From assembly GCA_030673645.1 (NCBI GenBank), contig DAOVIO010000042.1, positions 1 through 25,847 on the forward strand: a stretch of DNA of 25,847 nucleotides. Reading direction: 5' to 3'. The DNA is from JAGLSB01 sp023135955 (lineage in GTDB: Bacteria > Bacteroidota > Bacteroidia > Bacteroidales > GCA-2748055). Position 1 is the stretch's first letter, and each line of letters begins with the position of its first letter. Below, in pieces: positions 1 through 9,158 of this stretch. The notes beneath the pieces were generated by a model that saw nothing but the letters and a program-made list of their open reading frames with translations, was not told where the DNA came from and made no database searches. Both the position numbers and the translations under genes were made by a program.

Positions 1-194
1 ATCCAGTCAATTCCTGTTTTAATTTCTATACCTGAATTAATACTAACTCCATTATGTGACGAACTTTGTTCGGAAACAATCCCATAGTTTAATCCAGATT
101 TAAATTTTATTTTACTCTCTTTATTATCCTGTGAAAAAGCACTATTAATCAAGAATGACATTAAAATAATAAGGGTTAAAGTGTTTATTTTCAT
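1..194 (-). CDS. Partial secreted or outer-membrane protein (N-terminus only)
   Basis: Reading leftward from the ATG at 194-192, an open frame runs off the left edge of the window. It encodes about 64 residues. The first 22 or so form a clear signal peptide: a Lys near the start, a long hydrophobic stretch, then Ala-Phe-Ser-Gln as a likely cleavage site. The mature part begins with charged residues and then alternating polar and hydrophobic residues (Lys-Phe-Lys-Ser-Gly-Leu-Asn-Tyr-Gly), as in the first strands of an outer-membrane beta-barrel. The family cannot be named from this fragment. Codon use looks normal for the window, and no haem motif is present in the visible part. Confidence 0.6.
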   Translation of the reverse strand, partial: MKINTLTLIILMSFLINSAFSQDNKESKIKFKSGLNYGIVSEQSSSHNGVSINSGIEIKTGIDW

Positions 195-317
195 TGTGAT
201 ATTTGGTTGTAGTGAGTAGCGTTGTTAAATTAAGTATAAGGCTAATATATAATCACTCAAAAAGTATACAATAGAACTTTTTTACAGTAATCTAAAACGA
301 AAGACAATATTTTTATT

Positions 318-1046
318 TTACAATAAACTCATATAAAGCCCTGCGGCTATTGTGGCTCCTAATAAGGGTCCGAAAACCGGAATCCACGAATACTGCCAGT
401 CACTGTAAGCTTTATCTTTTATAGGTAATATAGCATGCATTATTCTTGGACCTAAATCACGGGCTGGATTAATGGCATATCCTGTGGTTCCCCCAAGGGA
501 TAAACCTATGGCCCAAACCAGAAATGCCACAGGAATAGCCCCCACAGAACCTAGTCCCACTGTCTGATTTGTATCGATAATTGTAGCATCCGTAATATAC
601 AATACTGTAATAATCAATACAAAGGTTCCAATTACTTCACTAAATAAATTACTAAACCAGTTTCGAATTGCAGGAGCAGTACAAAAGATATTCTTTTTAG
701 AGGGAGCATCCTCGGTTGCATTAAAATGATCTCTATATGTTAGCCAGACAATAAAAGCACCCGTCATGGCACCTATAAACTGAGCCAGAATATACTGGGG
801 TACGGATTCCCAGGGGAATTTATTTGCAATAGCTAATCCAACACTTACTGCAGGATTAATATGTGCTCCACTATAAGGTCCGGCAACAACTACCCCGACA
901 AATACACCCAGTGCCCATCCGGTTGTTATTACTATCCATCCACCATTATTTCCATAGGTCTTATTTAATACTACATTCGCAACGACTCCACCACCAAGAA
1001 TAATAAGCAGCATAGTTCCAATAATTTCAGCAAAAAAAGGTGTCAT
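318..1046 (-). CDS. glpF: Glycerol uptake facilitator (aquaglyceroporin, MIP family)
   Basis: 242 residues, a normal length for the MIP family. It forms a six-helix inner-membrane channel that lets glycerol diffuse into the cell. Both half-helix signature motifs are present: Asn-Pro-Ala in the first half (Ser-Gly-Ala-His-Ile-Asn-Pro-Ala, near residue 64) and Asn-Pro-Ala-Arg-Asp in the second (near residue 193). The Asp after the second motif is typical of glycerol facilitators rather than strict water channels. The gene lies 12 bp downstream of the glycerol kinase gene on the same strand, so the two form an operon in which imported glycerol is trapped as glycerol 3-phosphate. No clear terminator is visible between its stop and the next gene (195-317). 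Function is assigned from family membership and context. Confidence 0.95.
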   Translation of the reverse strand: MTPFFAEIIGTMLLIILGGGVVANVVLNKTYGNNGGWIVITTGWALGVFVGVVVAGPYSGAHINPAVSVGLAIANKFPWESVPQYILAQFIGAMTGAFIVWLTYRDHFNATEDAPSKKNIFCTAPAIRNWFSNLFSEVIGTFVLIITVLYITDATIIDTNQTVGLGSVGAIPVAFLVWAIGLSLGGTTGYAINPARDLGPRIMHAILPIKDKAYSDWQYSWIPVFGPLLGATIAAGLYMSLL

Positions 1047-1058
1047 ATTTTATAGTTT

Positions 1059-2549
1059 TTATTTTGTCCAGTATTGTAGAGCATCGACTGCTTTTTTCCA
1101 GCCTTTAATTCCATCTTCAAATTTTTCTCTGTCAGGATCAGGTTTATAGTGTACATCCGCTTGCCATATTTCCTGTATTTCCTCTAAATCTTTCCAATAA
1201 CCCACTGCCAAACCTGCTAAATATGCAGCTCCCATTACTGTAGTCTCAATAATTTGCGGCCGAACAGTAACAGTATTTAAAACATCAGCCTGAAACTGCA
1301 TTAAAAGATCATTTACCGTTGCACCACCATCCACTCTAAGTTCATTTATATTAATCCCGGAGTCGGCTTCCATTGATTTCAGAATATCCATTGTTTGGTA
1401 GGCTATAGATTCTAAAGCTGCCCTTGCAATATGCGCATCTGTGCTCCCACGTGTGAGTCCGAAAATAGTTCCTTTCGCATACTGATCCCAATGCGGGGCA
1501 CCTAATCCTGTAAATGCAGGTACAAAATAAACACCCTCAGAACTTTCAACAGATGCGGCCAATTTCTCTACATCACCTGAAGTTTTTATTACTTTCAAGC
1601 TATCGCGCAGCCATTGTACCACTGCTCCGGCAATAAAGACACTCCCTTCAAATGCATAATTTGTCTTACCATTTATTTTCCAGGCAACGGTAGTAAGCAA
1701 GTTATTTTTGGAAGCAATTGGTTTCTCTCCTATATTCATCAACATAAAACAGCCCGTGCCATAAGTATTCTTAACCATTCCCGATTTTGTGCACATCTGA
1801 CCGAATAATGCTGCCTGCTGATCTCCTGCAATTCCTGCAATTGGAATTTCATTGACGAATAAAGATTTAGTTGTATGTCCGTAAACCTCACTCGATTGTT
1901 TCACTTCAGGTAACATTGATTTGGGAATAGTGAAAAGTTCAAGTAATTCATCATCCCATTCCATTGTTTGAATATTAAAAATAAGTGTTCTGCAGGCATT
2001 AGTAACATCAGTGACATGAAGTTCTCCCTTAGTAAGATTCCAGATAAGCCAACTGTCAATTGTACCAAACATAAGTTCACCATTTTCAGCACGCTCCCTC
2101 ACTCCTTCAACATTATCTAAAATCCATTTTATTTTAGTTCCTGAAAAATATGCATCAATTACCAAACCTGTTTTTTCTCGTATGAGGTCTTCTTTGCCCT
2201 TCTCTTTTAATTCATCACAATATTCTGCTGTTCTTCTATCTTGCCAAACAATAGCATTGTATACTGGTTTTCCGGTTTTCCTATCCCAAACAACTACAGT
2301 CTCACGCTGGTTTGTAATGCCAATGGCGGCAATATCATTTCCATTCAAAGTTTTATTTGTTAGAGATTCAGCAGCAATATCTATCTGTTTGGACCAGATT
2401 TCCACCGGATCGTGTTCAACCCAACCAGGCTGCGGAAAGTATTGAGTGAACTCTTTTTGAGCCACTGATATTATACTTCCTTTTTTATCAAAGATTACTG
2501 CACGGCAACTTGTTGTTCCCTGATCGAGAGCAAGAATATATTTTTCCAT
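1059..2549 (-). CDS. glpK: Glycerol kinase
   Basis: 496 residues, the usual length of the FGGY carbohydrate kinase GlpK. It phosphorylates glycerol with ATP to sn-glycerol 3-phosphate in the cytoplasm. The N-terminal nucleotide-binding loop Leu-Asp-Gln-Gly-Thr-Thr-Ser-Cys-Arg is intact at residues 8-16. The substrate region Trp-Gln-Asp-Arg-Arg (about residue 102), the Gly-Asp-Gln-Gln-Ala segment (about 242) and the C-terminal Arg-Val-Asp-Gly-Gly-Ala phosphate loop (about 404) are also present. It is the first gene of the glpK-glpF pair. The start at 2549 is set by the conserved N-terminus. A 145-bp gap separates it from the cytochrome gene upstream on the same strand, so it may have its own promoter, although none with a good match was seen. 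No functional link to the cytochromes can be shown. Confidence 0.96.
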   Translation of the reverse strand: MEKYILALDQGTTSCRAVIFDKKGSIISVAQKEFTQYFPQPGWVEHDPVEIWSKQIDIAAESLTNKTLNGNDIAAIGITNQRETVVVWDRKTGKPVYNAIVWQDRRTAEYCDELKEKGKEDLIREKTGLVIDAYFSGTKIKWILDNVEGVRERAENGELMFGTIDSWLIWNLTKGELHVTDVTNACRTLIFNIQTMEWDDELLELFTIPKSMLPEVKQSSEVYGHTTKSLFVNEIPIAGIAGDQQAALFGQMCTKSGMVKNTYGTGCFMLMNIGEKPIASKNNLLTTVAWKINGKTNYAFEGSVFIAGAVVQWLRDSLKVIKTSGDVEKLAASVESSEGVYFVPAFTGLGAPHWDQYAKGTIFGLTRGSTDAHIARAALESIAYQTMDILKSMEADSGININELRVDGGATVNDLLMQFQADVLNTVTVRPQIIETTVMGAAYLAGLAVGYWKDLEEIQEIWQADVHYKPDPDREKFEDGIKGWKKAVDALQYWTK

Positions 2550-2694
2550 AATATTATTATTTAAAGATCTTCATAAAATCTGGGGTAGTAATATTAATAA
2601 AAAAAATGATTTTATGCTAGGGATAATTATTCTTCCAAAATAAATAATGGAAATATCGCATTGATGAATATAAAGCAATGTATGTATTAGTGAA

Positions 2695-5190
2695 TTACCA
2701 ACAAGCTTTACTTCCAACAGCACAATGAGCTTTGGTACCATCAAAAGCATAGGTGAATATTCCTCCGGTTGGATTATTTAATATTGTACCACCGCTTACA
2801 ACACTTCTGGGATCAAAATATGTAGTACCATCAACATGGAAACTGGTTCCATAAGTACCTTGATTTATTGGTGAACCATCATCGCCATTATTAGCATTAT
2901 GACACCAAAAACAGTTTACTACAGTCCAGCCGTTGGTTACATTTTCTTGATTGTTTGATATATGTTGACTTTTTTGATGCTCTCCTGTAGCAGGTGGAAG
3001 AGGATCAGCAAGACCTGGTGTAGTTATTGTGTATGGATCAACCATGTTTCCAGTACCCGAATGACATGGTATGCAAGTAGTAATTGTACCTGTTTGCCAT
3101 ATTGGAGTTGTAGTATAAGTTCTAGCTTCCTTTCTAGTAGAAAGATCTGTAGCTGTTAATGAAGCCCAGTTATATGTGCCATCACTCCCTCTGGTAGCGG
3201 TTTGCCCGCTGCTATGACAATAAATATTTTCGCATGTTTTAGCTCCTGAAATATCATAAGAAGGAGGAGATGGAGGAGCCCAGGCTGCAGGTGCAGCATC
3301 TAAACCAAATCTCGTTGCTAATCCATTAGGATCAAAATTAACTTCGGCTACTCCATCTGTTACATCTAATGGATCTGAAAAAAGATGATAATCTGTCCCT
3401 GAACCTCGCTCAAAATGGCATGTATTGCATGTATATGAATATTTACTGGTATGGGCAAAATGTCCATCAGTTGTACCCCAGCCAGAGAAATTAGCTATAT
3501 GGCAATCAGAACATGCAGGTGTCGCAAATTCAGTATCATGTGTATGACACCCAGTACAGTTGTTTCCTGCTTCATGTGTATGATCGCCTGCACTGGTATT
3601 ATAGTGATAAGTCTTTGTATTAGTTGTATGACAAACTTCACAAATTCCATCATAAGTAGCATCCCCATCTGCAAAGGAATTAGTGCCTATTGTGTCAGTG
3701 AAAATTACAGATCTATCACCACTAATTGGCGTTGTAATGGTATCCTGTATCATGTAGATATTTGACTTATCTGTATTATGTGTCTGGTGACAGTCATTGC
3801 ATCCCATGCCGTTGTGATTACCAAATGTATGGCACGATGTACATAGTGCATCATCATTTGTTTGTCTGAGAAGATTACCATCATCGGTTGTTGCATAATG
3901 TGTCATATGACAACTGGAACATTCAATTTTAGCACCAGGTAAAGTGACAGAACCAGTGGGTGGTTCAGTATAATCACTATTCCCAACAGGGTAATCCAGC
4001 CCTACTGGATGACTTCCCTTATTAAGACTAGTATTATCAACATAACGTCCTACATTTCTGGGTGAATGACAATCTTTGCACATATCATCACCTGCATTTG
4101 AAATCCTTGTGTAATTCACATTCGCATTACTGTTATGCTGGTCGTGGCATGCTGAGCATATTATGGTTTTTTCAGGGTCAGTGACTCCGGGTAGCCGGAT
4201 GGCAATTTCATTGTAAGTAGTTGGGATTACAGTTTCATAAGTGGTATTGATCGCCAAGACATCCCAGGCATGAGAGTTACCGGTACCTCCTTGTGGATCA
4301 GCCTTATCAGCATTAACAAAAGGCTTACTGCTTGCAGCGCCGGTTGATACATGACAACTCAAACATAAGTTTGAATTCCCTAAAGTAGATGTAAGACTCG
4401 CACCCAAGGCATCATGTGTCATATGACAAGAATTACAGCCATAGAGGCTATGGTCTATAGGAGTTTCTGAAGTGACTCCCAATGTAGCTGCACCACTGGT
4501 TCCGCATGAATTTCCGGCGGTAACAGTTATATCCCCATTTTCTCCTGCAGCTCCGGAAGTAACAATTATTGAAGTAGTTCCTTGTCCGGCAGTTATTGAC
4601 CAGGCTGTTAAAGTTGGAACACCCCAGGTATAAGTTGTTGCACCCGACACAGGAATTATATCATACTCTAAACCTTCTGTTGCTTCTGGTACTGTGGTAC
4701 TTCCGAATATTAAACCGGGAACAGAAGGAGTTGCTGGATTTACTGTTACTGCTACTGTTGTTGTAGTATAAGTTGATGTGCTAAGTGGACTATTATTTCC
4801 ACAAGCATTACCTGTATTGGTCCAGCTTATTTCAACATAATAATATAAGATACCGTCTGTAACTGTTGAAGGAGTATAAATATAAGTTGTCGTTCCTGCA
4901 TCTGATATTGTTGTTTGAACAACTGTTCCTCCGCTAGTCAGATTTGATGTGTTTGAATACCAAGTGACAGTTATTGCTCCATTTTCAGGAAGGCCAGTTC
5001 CATCCTCGCAAGTACTAAAACCTACAGATAAATTTGATGCTCCATCATTCTGACAATAAGTGTTGTCACCAGAAAAAGAGTTGATAGCACTCGGCCAGGT
5101 AGTTGTTTGGGCAATTGTAATTTGAGAAAATGCTGCTAAAAACAGAATCAAAACCAAAAGACTATATATTTGATATTCTTTTCTTTTCAT
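2695..5190 (-). CDS. Large secreted multihaem cytochrome c (about 14 haems) with Ig-like N-terminus
   Basis: 831 residues. A signal peptide (1-28, ending Thr-Ile-Ala-Gln) is followed by about 220 Thr/Ser-rich residues of Ig-like type. Haem motifs then run from Cys252 to about residue 764: thirteen CXXCH plus one CX4CH (Cys653, Cys658, His659). The section around Cys653, with a CX4CH, a Tyr-Asn-Trp segment and then CIPCH, matches the CxxxxCH...CXXCH domain known from Geobacter secreted cytochromes. Several motifs are followed by a second His (CHMTH, CHQTH), the doubled-CXXCH pattern with bis-His ligation. The C-terminus carries two further Cys and no T9SS domain, so the export route beyond the periplasm is unclear. 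It follows the NHL/T9SS gene by 66 bp and is probably co-transcribed with it. Likely role (inference): electron transfer at or outside the outer membrane. Confidence 0.85.
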   Translation of the reverse strand: MKRKEYQIYSLLVLILFLAAFSQITIAQTTTWPSAINSFSGDNTYCQNDGASNLSVGFSTCEDGTGLPENGAITVTWYSNTSNLTSGGTVVQTTISDAGTTTYIYTPSTVTDGILYYYVEISWTNTGNACGNNSPLSTSTYTTTTVAVTVNPATPSVPGLIFGSTTVPEATEGLEYDIIPVSGATTYTWGVPTLTAWSITAGQGTTSIIVTSGAAGENGDITVTAGNSCGTSGAATLGVTSETPIDHSLYGCNSCHMTHDALGASLTSTLGNSNLCLSCHVSTGAASSKPFVNADKADPQGGTGNSHAWDVLAINTTYETVIPTTYNEIAIRLPGVTDPEKTIICSACHDQHNSNANVNYTRISNAGDDMCKDCHSPRNVGRYVDNTSLNKGSHPVGLDYPVGNSDYTEPPTGSVTLPGAKIECSSCHMTHYATTDDGNLLRQTNDDALCTSCHTFGNHNGMGCNDCHQTHNTDKSNIYMIQDTITTPISGDRSVIFTDTIGTNSFADGDATYDGICEVCHTTNTKTYHYNTSAGDHTHEAGNNCTGCHTHDTEFATPACSDCHIANFSGWGTTDGHFAHTSKYSYTCNTCHFERGSGTDYHLFSDPLDVTDGVAEVNFDPNGLATRFGLDAAPAAWAPPSPPSYDISGAKTCENIYCHSSGQTATRGSDGTYNWASLTATDLSTRKEARTYTTTPIWQTGTITTCIPCHSGTGNMVDPYTITTPGLADPLPPATGEHQKSQHISNNQENVTNGWTVVNCFWCHNANNGDDGSPINQGTYGTSFHVDGTTYFDPRSVVSGGTILNNPTGGIFTYAFDGTKAHCAVGSKACW

Positions 5191-5256
5191 TTTATATGAA
5201 ATTGAATATTTATAAATCGAAAAAACATTCTGTTTTTAATTGTGCTCATGTTCATA

Positions 5257-7713
5257 TTAATTAAGAATCAGCTTTAATGTTTTTGTATAATTTTCGGAGT
5301 TCATTTTAACAAAATATATGCCTTTGGAAAGACTACTTAAATCAATTTGCTCTATTGATTTATGATCTCTGAAAACTTTGGTAAAAACTTTCTTCCCAAC
5401 CATATTTATTATTTCTATATTAATATCAGAATGCTGTGCATTACCAATTTCTATCGTTAGCATTCCATTTGACGGATTAGGATATATATTTAATTGTCTT
5501 CCAAGTTCAACAGCATCAACAGAAACAGCCTGGATATTGATAGTCTTTGATAAAGTACTCTCGCCACATAATGTGTTTGCAGCTGTAAGAGAAACCTCGT
5601 ATTCCCCTTTGGATGGGAAATTATGAACAGGGTTCATTTCATCACTTGTACTTCCGTCTCCAAAATCCCAAAAATATGAATCAGCATCTTCCGAAATATT
5701 CGTAAAACTAACATCCAGAGAGTTTGTGCTGAAATTAAAATCTGGAATAGGAAAAGGATCTACACTTACAAAGGTATTTCCTGTAAACTCATTCCCTATA
5801 TAATAATTGTCTGAAAGTGCTGTTATCTCATAAGCACCTTCATAGGGTGCGTTTAATATGTAGGGATTAGTATAAGTATTAAACACTGTAGTAGTTAATA
5901 AAGTGTCAACATTATAAGTAAATGTCCATGGGGCTGTTCCAGTAAATAGAATTGAAATTGGGACTGATTCGCCAGGACAAATAGATAAATCTCCTCCTTT
6001 TATAAGTGAAGATGGAAGCACCACCGATGATCTTATAACTATGTCAGGAAACCCGAGAGAAAAAGTACTTGAACACCAGGTATCAGACACTAATTTTATA
6101 TCATATACTCCTGCATCAGAAGCTGTTAAACTATAAGTAGATTCAATTATGTTATTAATGGTTGTCGGATTCAGATCATCAACGGTATATGTAATATCCC
6201 AAGGTGCCGACCCTGTAAGGGCTACATTTAAGTCTGTTGTTTCTCCATAATCTATTACAATTTGTCCGTTGCCGTTAGTAATTGTTGCTGTTGGCAATGG
6301 TTTTTCGGTTATTTCTACACTTCCTGTAAAACTTGTACCTGTACATCCTCCACCGATCAAACTGGTAACTGCATAATTTCCGGCCTCGGATACCTTTAAT
6401 ATGTATGGGTTATTAGTTGTGGTAATTGTTGTTTGATCAACATTGTCTTTGGTGTAAGTATAAGTCCACGGAGCAATGCCAGTAAAAGCAATAGATATAT
6501 CTGCGGTTGAACCTGTGCAAATAAATGTATCTCCTGTCAACTCAGAGGTGGGTATAATACTAGTTACTGTTATATCTGTACTTCCTGTAAAACATGTGCC
6601 CGAATTATTTGCATCTGAAAGAGCTGTAAGCTCATAATGTCCTGCCTCTGTAACTGTCAAAATATGAGGATTATCACTTGTAATAACTTCAGTTGGAGTT
6701 ATTCCATCGATGGTATATGTGAATGTCCATGGTGCTGTCCCTGTAAATGCAATTTCAATATCAGTTGACTCTCCATCGCAAATCATCGCGCTGCCACTTT
6801 TTATGTTTGAACTGGGCAGCAAATCAGTGATAGTGAACAGTTCAAGAGCGCTATTATTCATTGATGTTACTTGTAAACGCCCCTGCGAATCGAAAACAAT
6901 GTCCATCGGAATATTCATCTGGCCGGCTTGTACTCCATAATCGCCAAACCTGGTTATAAAAACCCCACTTTCATCAAAAATACTTATCCTTCCCTGGTAT
7001 GGGTCAACAACATAAATATTACCGCATCTGCCAACTGTCAATCCCTGTACTCTGTAAAACTCACCATCTCCACTTCCATATGACCCAAAACTATTAACTA
7101 AATTGCCTTGTAAATCAAACATCCATACTTTAACAATCGGAGTAAAACCGGTACCCTTACCACCATGTTCCCCTACAAGTATCCTTTTATTATTATTGTC
7201 GAATGCTATTCCCGTTGGAAAATCCAAAATACCGCTGCCTATTTCCTGAACAACATTTCCCGATAAATCAAGAGCAACAACCTGCTGCAATTTGCTATCG
7301 GATACATAAAGAATGTTTTCCTGACTGAGTACCATGGATGTAGGATATTGAGTACCAGTGTAAAATTCAGTGAGGCCAATGGACTCATCATATATAAAGA
7401 TATGACCCGTTGCTCCATCGCCTATGAAAAGCTTTCCATCATCATTTACCGCAACTGAAATTGGTAAATCAACAGTATTAATTATCTCAAGAAAATTCCC
7501 GGAAGCATCGTATTTGGAAATATTTTTTCTGAAAGCATCAGTAACATATGTTATGCCGTTTCTATCAGCAGCAAGCCGAAGTGGGGCATTTACCCCATCG
7601 GAAATACTAATTAAATGGTTGATATCATCAGTTGTATCTTGGGCATAAGTACTAACAGTAAACATAACCAGTATAAACCAAAAGTAAAAAACGATTTTAA
7701 TAAGATTCTTCAA
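5257..7713 (-). CDS. Surface NHL-propeller / Ig-like / PKD protein with T9SS type A sorting domain
   Basis: 818 residues. A signal peptide (1-25, ending Tyr-Ala-Gln) is followed by a six-bladed NHL beta-propeller to about residue 300, with repeated Phe-Gly-x-Gly and Ile-Tyr-Val-x-Asp blades. Four Ig-like repeats follow, each opening with Gly-x-Ala-Pro-Trp-x-x-Thr-Tyr (about 305-650). Next comes a PKD domain with the signature Trp-Asp-Phe-Gly-Asp-Gly, and the protein ends in a T9SS type A sorting domain of about 80 residues (Tyr-Pro-Asn-Pro-Ser-x-Gly near its start, Lys-Gly-Ile-Tyr-Phe-Val near its end). The protein is therefore predicted to cross the outer membrane through the type IX system and attach to the surface. 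It holds no haem motif. It stands first in a two-gene unit with the 831-residue cytochrome, so it may be a scaffold or binding partner for that cytochrome (inference). NHL proteins recur beside secreted cytochromes. Confidence 0.85.
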   Translation of the reverse strand: MKNLIKIVFYFWFILVMFTVSTYAQDTTDDINHLISISDGVNAPLRLAADRNGITYVTDAFRKNISKYDASGNFLEIINTVDLPISVAVNDDGKLFIGDGATGHIFIYDESIGLTEFYTGTQYPTSMVLSQENILYVSDSKLQQVVALDLSGNVVQEIGSGILDFPTGIAFDNNNKRILVGEHGGKGTGFTPIVKVWMFDLQGNLVNSFGSYGSGDGEFYRVQGLTVGRCGNIYVVDPYQGRISIFDESGVFITRFGDYGVQAGQMNIPMDIVFDSQGRLQVTSMNNSALELFTITDLLPSSNIKSGSAMICDGESTDIEIAFTGTAPWTFTYTIDGITPTEVITSDNPHILTVTEAGHYELTALSDANNSGTCFTGSTDITVTSIIPTSELTGDTFICTGSTADISIAFTGIAPWTYTYTKDNVDQTTITTTNNPYILKVSEAGNYAVTSLIGGGCTGTSFTGSVEITEKPLPTATITNGNGQIVIDYGETTDLNVALTGSAPWDITYTVDDLNPTTINNIIESTYSLTASDAGVYDIKLVSDTWCSSTFSLGFPDIVIRSSVVLPSSLIKGGDLSICPGESVPISILFTGTAPWTFTYNVDTLLTTTVFNTYTNPYILNAPYEGAYEITALSDNYYIGNEFTGNTFVSVDPFPIPDFNFSTNSLDVSFTNISEDADSYFWDFGDGSTSDEMNPVHNFPSKGEYEVSLTAANTLCGESTLSKTINIQAVSVDAVELGRQLNIYPNPSNGMLTIEIGNAQHSDINIEIINMVGKKVFTKVFRDHKSIEQIDLSSLSKGIYFVKMNSENYTKTLKLILN

Positions 7714-8060
7714 AATAATTCCTTTTCAAATAGGTTCTGATTTATTTTCTGCAATTTATATTTTTTTTTGATCTTAACACAATTCTTTTGTTATTACACT
7801 TACTTTCTCTGGCAGACTAATAATTATTACTTTTCTAGTACACTTTTGATTGTAAATACTTTCTGAAAATAAGTCAGATATAATATTAATATGGTTAATC
7901 AAAGAAAAATGACTACATATTCGAATGGTTAAAACTATTGTTATTGATGCTTAATAATATTTAAGTATTTTTGCTAGTAAAGGCAAAAACGGATAGCCAG
8001 GTTTATTATTCAAAGAAGTAAATAAAATTGAATAATTAATGGCTTATAAAATAATTACAC
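7714..8060. other. Divergent intergenic region
   Basis: 347 bp of very AT-rich DNA between the leftward NHL/T9SS gene and the rightward OB-fold gene, so it should carry promoters for both. A good Bacteroidetes-type promoter is visible for the rightward gene (7944-7973). No comparable sequence was found for the leftward gene. I see no coding potential, RNA gene or strong hairpin. Confidence 0.5.
7944..7973 (+). promoter_or_regulatory. Bacteroidetes primary-sigma promoter for the OB-fold gene
   Basis: A TTG (7944-7946) is followed after 19 bp by TATTTTTG (7966-7973), matching the Bacteroidetes -33/-7 consensus TTTG / TAnnTTTG at the usual spacing. Transcription would start near 7980, leaving a leader of about 80 nt before the ATG at 8061. 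The match is by eye. In AT-rich DNA such matches also occur by chance. Confidence 0.45.
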
Positions 8061-8762
8061 ATGAAATATATTTTAACGATCATAATTTTTATTGCTTTCA
8101 CTATGCAGGCTACAAGTCAAAATACAGCAAGATTCAACAATAACCATCCAAATGTTCATAAAATTCTGATCAAAGAGGTTTTGCAAACTACTTCCTACAC
8201 TTACCTTCAGACTGAGGAAAATGGGAAATTACAATGGCTGGCAATACCAAAAATGGAAGCCAGTGTTGGTGATACATATTATTATCAGGGTGGAATGGAA
8301 ATGGTAGATTTTAAAAGTAAGGAAATGGATCGAACTTTCAGTTCTATTTTATTTCTCAACGGGGTTATAAGTCCGGATATTGTAGAAGGAGGAAAAACGG
8401 TTCCAACTCAATCTCCGCAAAAAATAAAAACAGAAGAAAAAGAACTTGATGTTATAATTAATCCGGCCATTGGGGCGATTAGCATTGAAGAATTATTTAA
8501 TAATAAAGAAAAATATGCAAATAAAGTTGTGAAAATCAGAGGAAAAGTGACCAAATTTAATTCCAAAATCATGAAAAGAAACTGGATTCATTTGCAGGAT
8601 GGAACCAACAGCGATGGAGAATTTGATTTAACAGCAACAACGACGGATGAAGTAAATGTAGGCGATATTATAACCATAGAAGGAAAGATTACCCTTGATA
8701 AAGATTTTGGCGCAGGATATTTTTACAAAATTATTTTGGAAGATGGGGAAATTGTTGAGTGA
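8061..8762 (+). CDS. Periplasmic OB-fold protein (NrfJ-like)
   Basis: 233 residues with a signal peptide (1-19, ending Gln-Ala-Thr-Ser-Gln). The N-terminal half (about 30-105) has the pattern seen in NrfJ-like proteins: a Val-Leu-Gln-Thr-x-x-Tyr-Thr-Tyr strand, a Trp-Leu-Ala-Ile-Pro strand, a Val-Gly-Asp turn, then Gly-Met-Glu-Met and Phe-Lys-Ser-Lys. The C-terminal half (about 140-233) is an OB-fold: Val-Val-Lys-Ile-Arg-Gly-Lys-Val-Thr-Lys-Phe, Asn-Trp-Ile-His-Leu-Gln-Asp-Gly-Thr, Val-Gly-Asp, and Asp-Phe-Gly-Ala-Gly-Tyr near the end. Such small exported proteins are repeatedly found beside multihaem cytochrome genes and are thought to help cytochrome maturation or metal handling, but the activity is not established. 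It has no haem motif or free Cys pair. Position next to the sensor kinase supports a role in the same system (inference). Confidence 0.7.
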   Translation: MKYILTIIIFIAFTMQATSQNTARFNNNHPNVHKILIKEVLQTTSYTYLQTEENGKLQWLAIPKMEASVGDTYYYQGGMEMVDFKSKEMDRTFSSILFLNGVISPDIVEGGKTVPTQSPQKIKTEEKELDVIINPAIGAISIEELFNNKEKYANKVVKIRGKVTKFNSKIMKRNWIHLQDGTNSDGEFDLTATTTDEVNVGDIITIEGKITLDKDFGAGYFYKIILEDGEIVE

Positions 8763-9158
8763 TGTGGGGGGAGAGAGTGAGATATTAATTATATGAAGTT
8801 AGCAGCTACTATATAACATGATACTGTTATTTTCAATTTAAAATTGCGGCTTTTTTGCCCGCACACTGGACTGGTTGCTGGGAAGAAAAGAGAAGAGAAT
8901 CCTTCGAGCAATAAACCGATCAGTTAAAAACTGAGAGCTCAAGGGCAGAATTGAGCTAATCTAAAACTAGTAACCGAGGTATCGGGACTAGTTCAATAAT
9001 CATCTTCCGGATCGCAAGTACGCTCCCGGAAATTGTGTTTCACTGAGCCAGCACCCTTCGACAGGCTCAGGGCGGCGCCCAGTAACCAGAACCGAGCAAA
9101 GCGAGCTCAACGACTGTAAAGAGTTAAACCAGTAACCAGCAAACCTAAGCCTGACTCA
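8763..9158. repeat. Intergenic stretch of degenerate palindromic repeats
   Basis: 396 bp with no gene. It is visibly richer in G and C than the flanking genes and is made of short repeated pieces. An interrupted inverted repeat lies at 8965-8993 (AACTAGT...ACTAGTT with CCGA/TCGG inside). The motif CTTCGACAGGCTCAG lies near 9056-9070, a sequence that recurs in intergenic repeats of many bacteria. An 11-bp direct repeat, CCAGTAACCAG, occurs at 9079-9089 and 9129-9139. These look like REP/MITE-type sequences. The kinase promoter must lie here or inside the repeats, but no convincing consensus was seen. Confidence 0.55.

Noticed and set aside
318..2549. Functional link between the glycerol operon and the electron-transfer genes
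   Set aside because: Only nearness supports it. The glpK-glpF pair is an ordinary uptake unit with no shared regulatory site seen.
7800..7830. TGGCAGACTAATAATT near 7811 as a sigma-54 promoter
   Set aside because: The -12 part lacks the required TTG, so only the -24 half matches.
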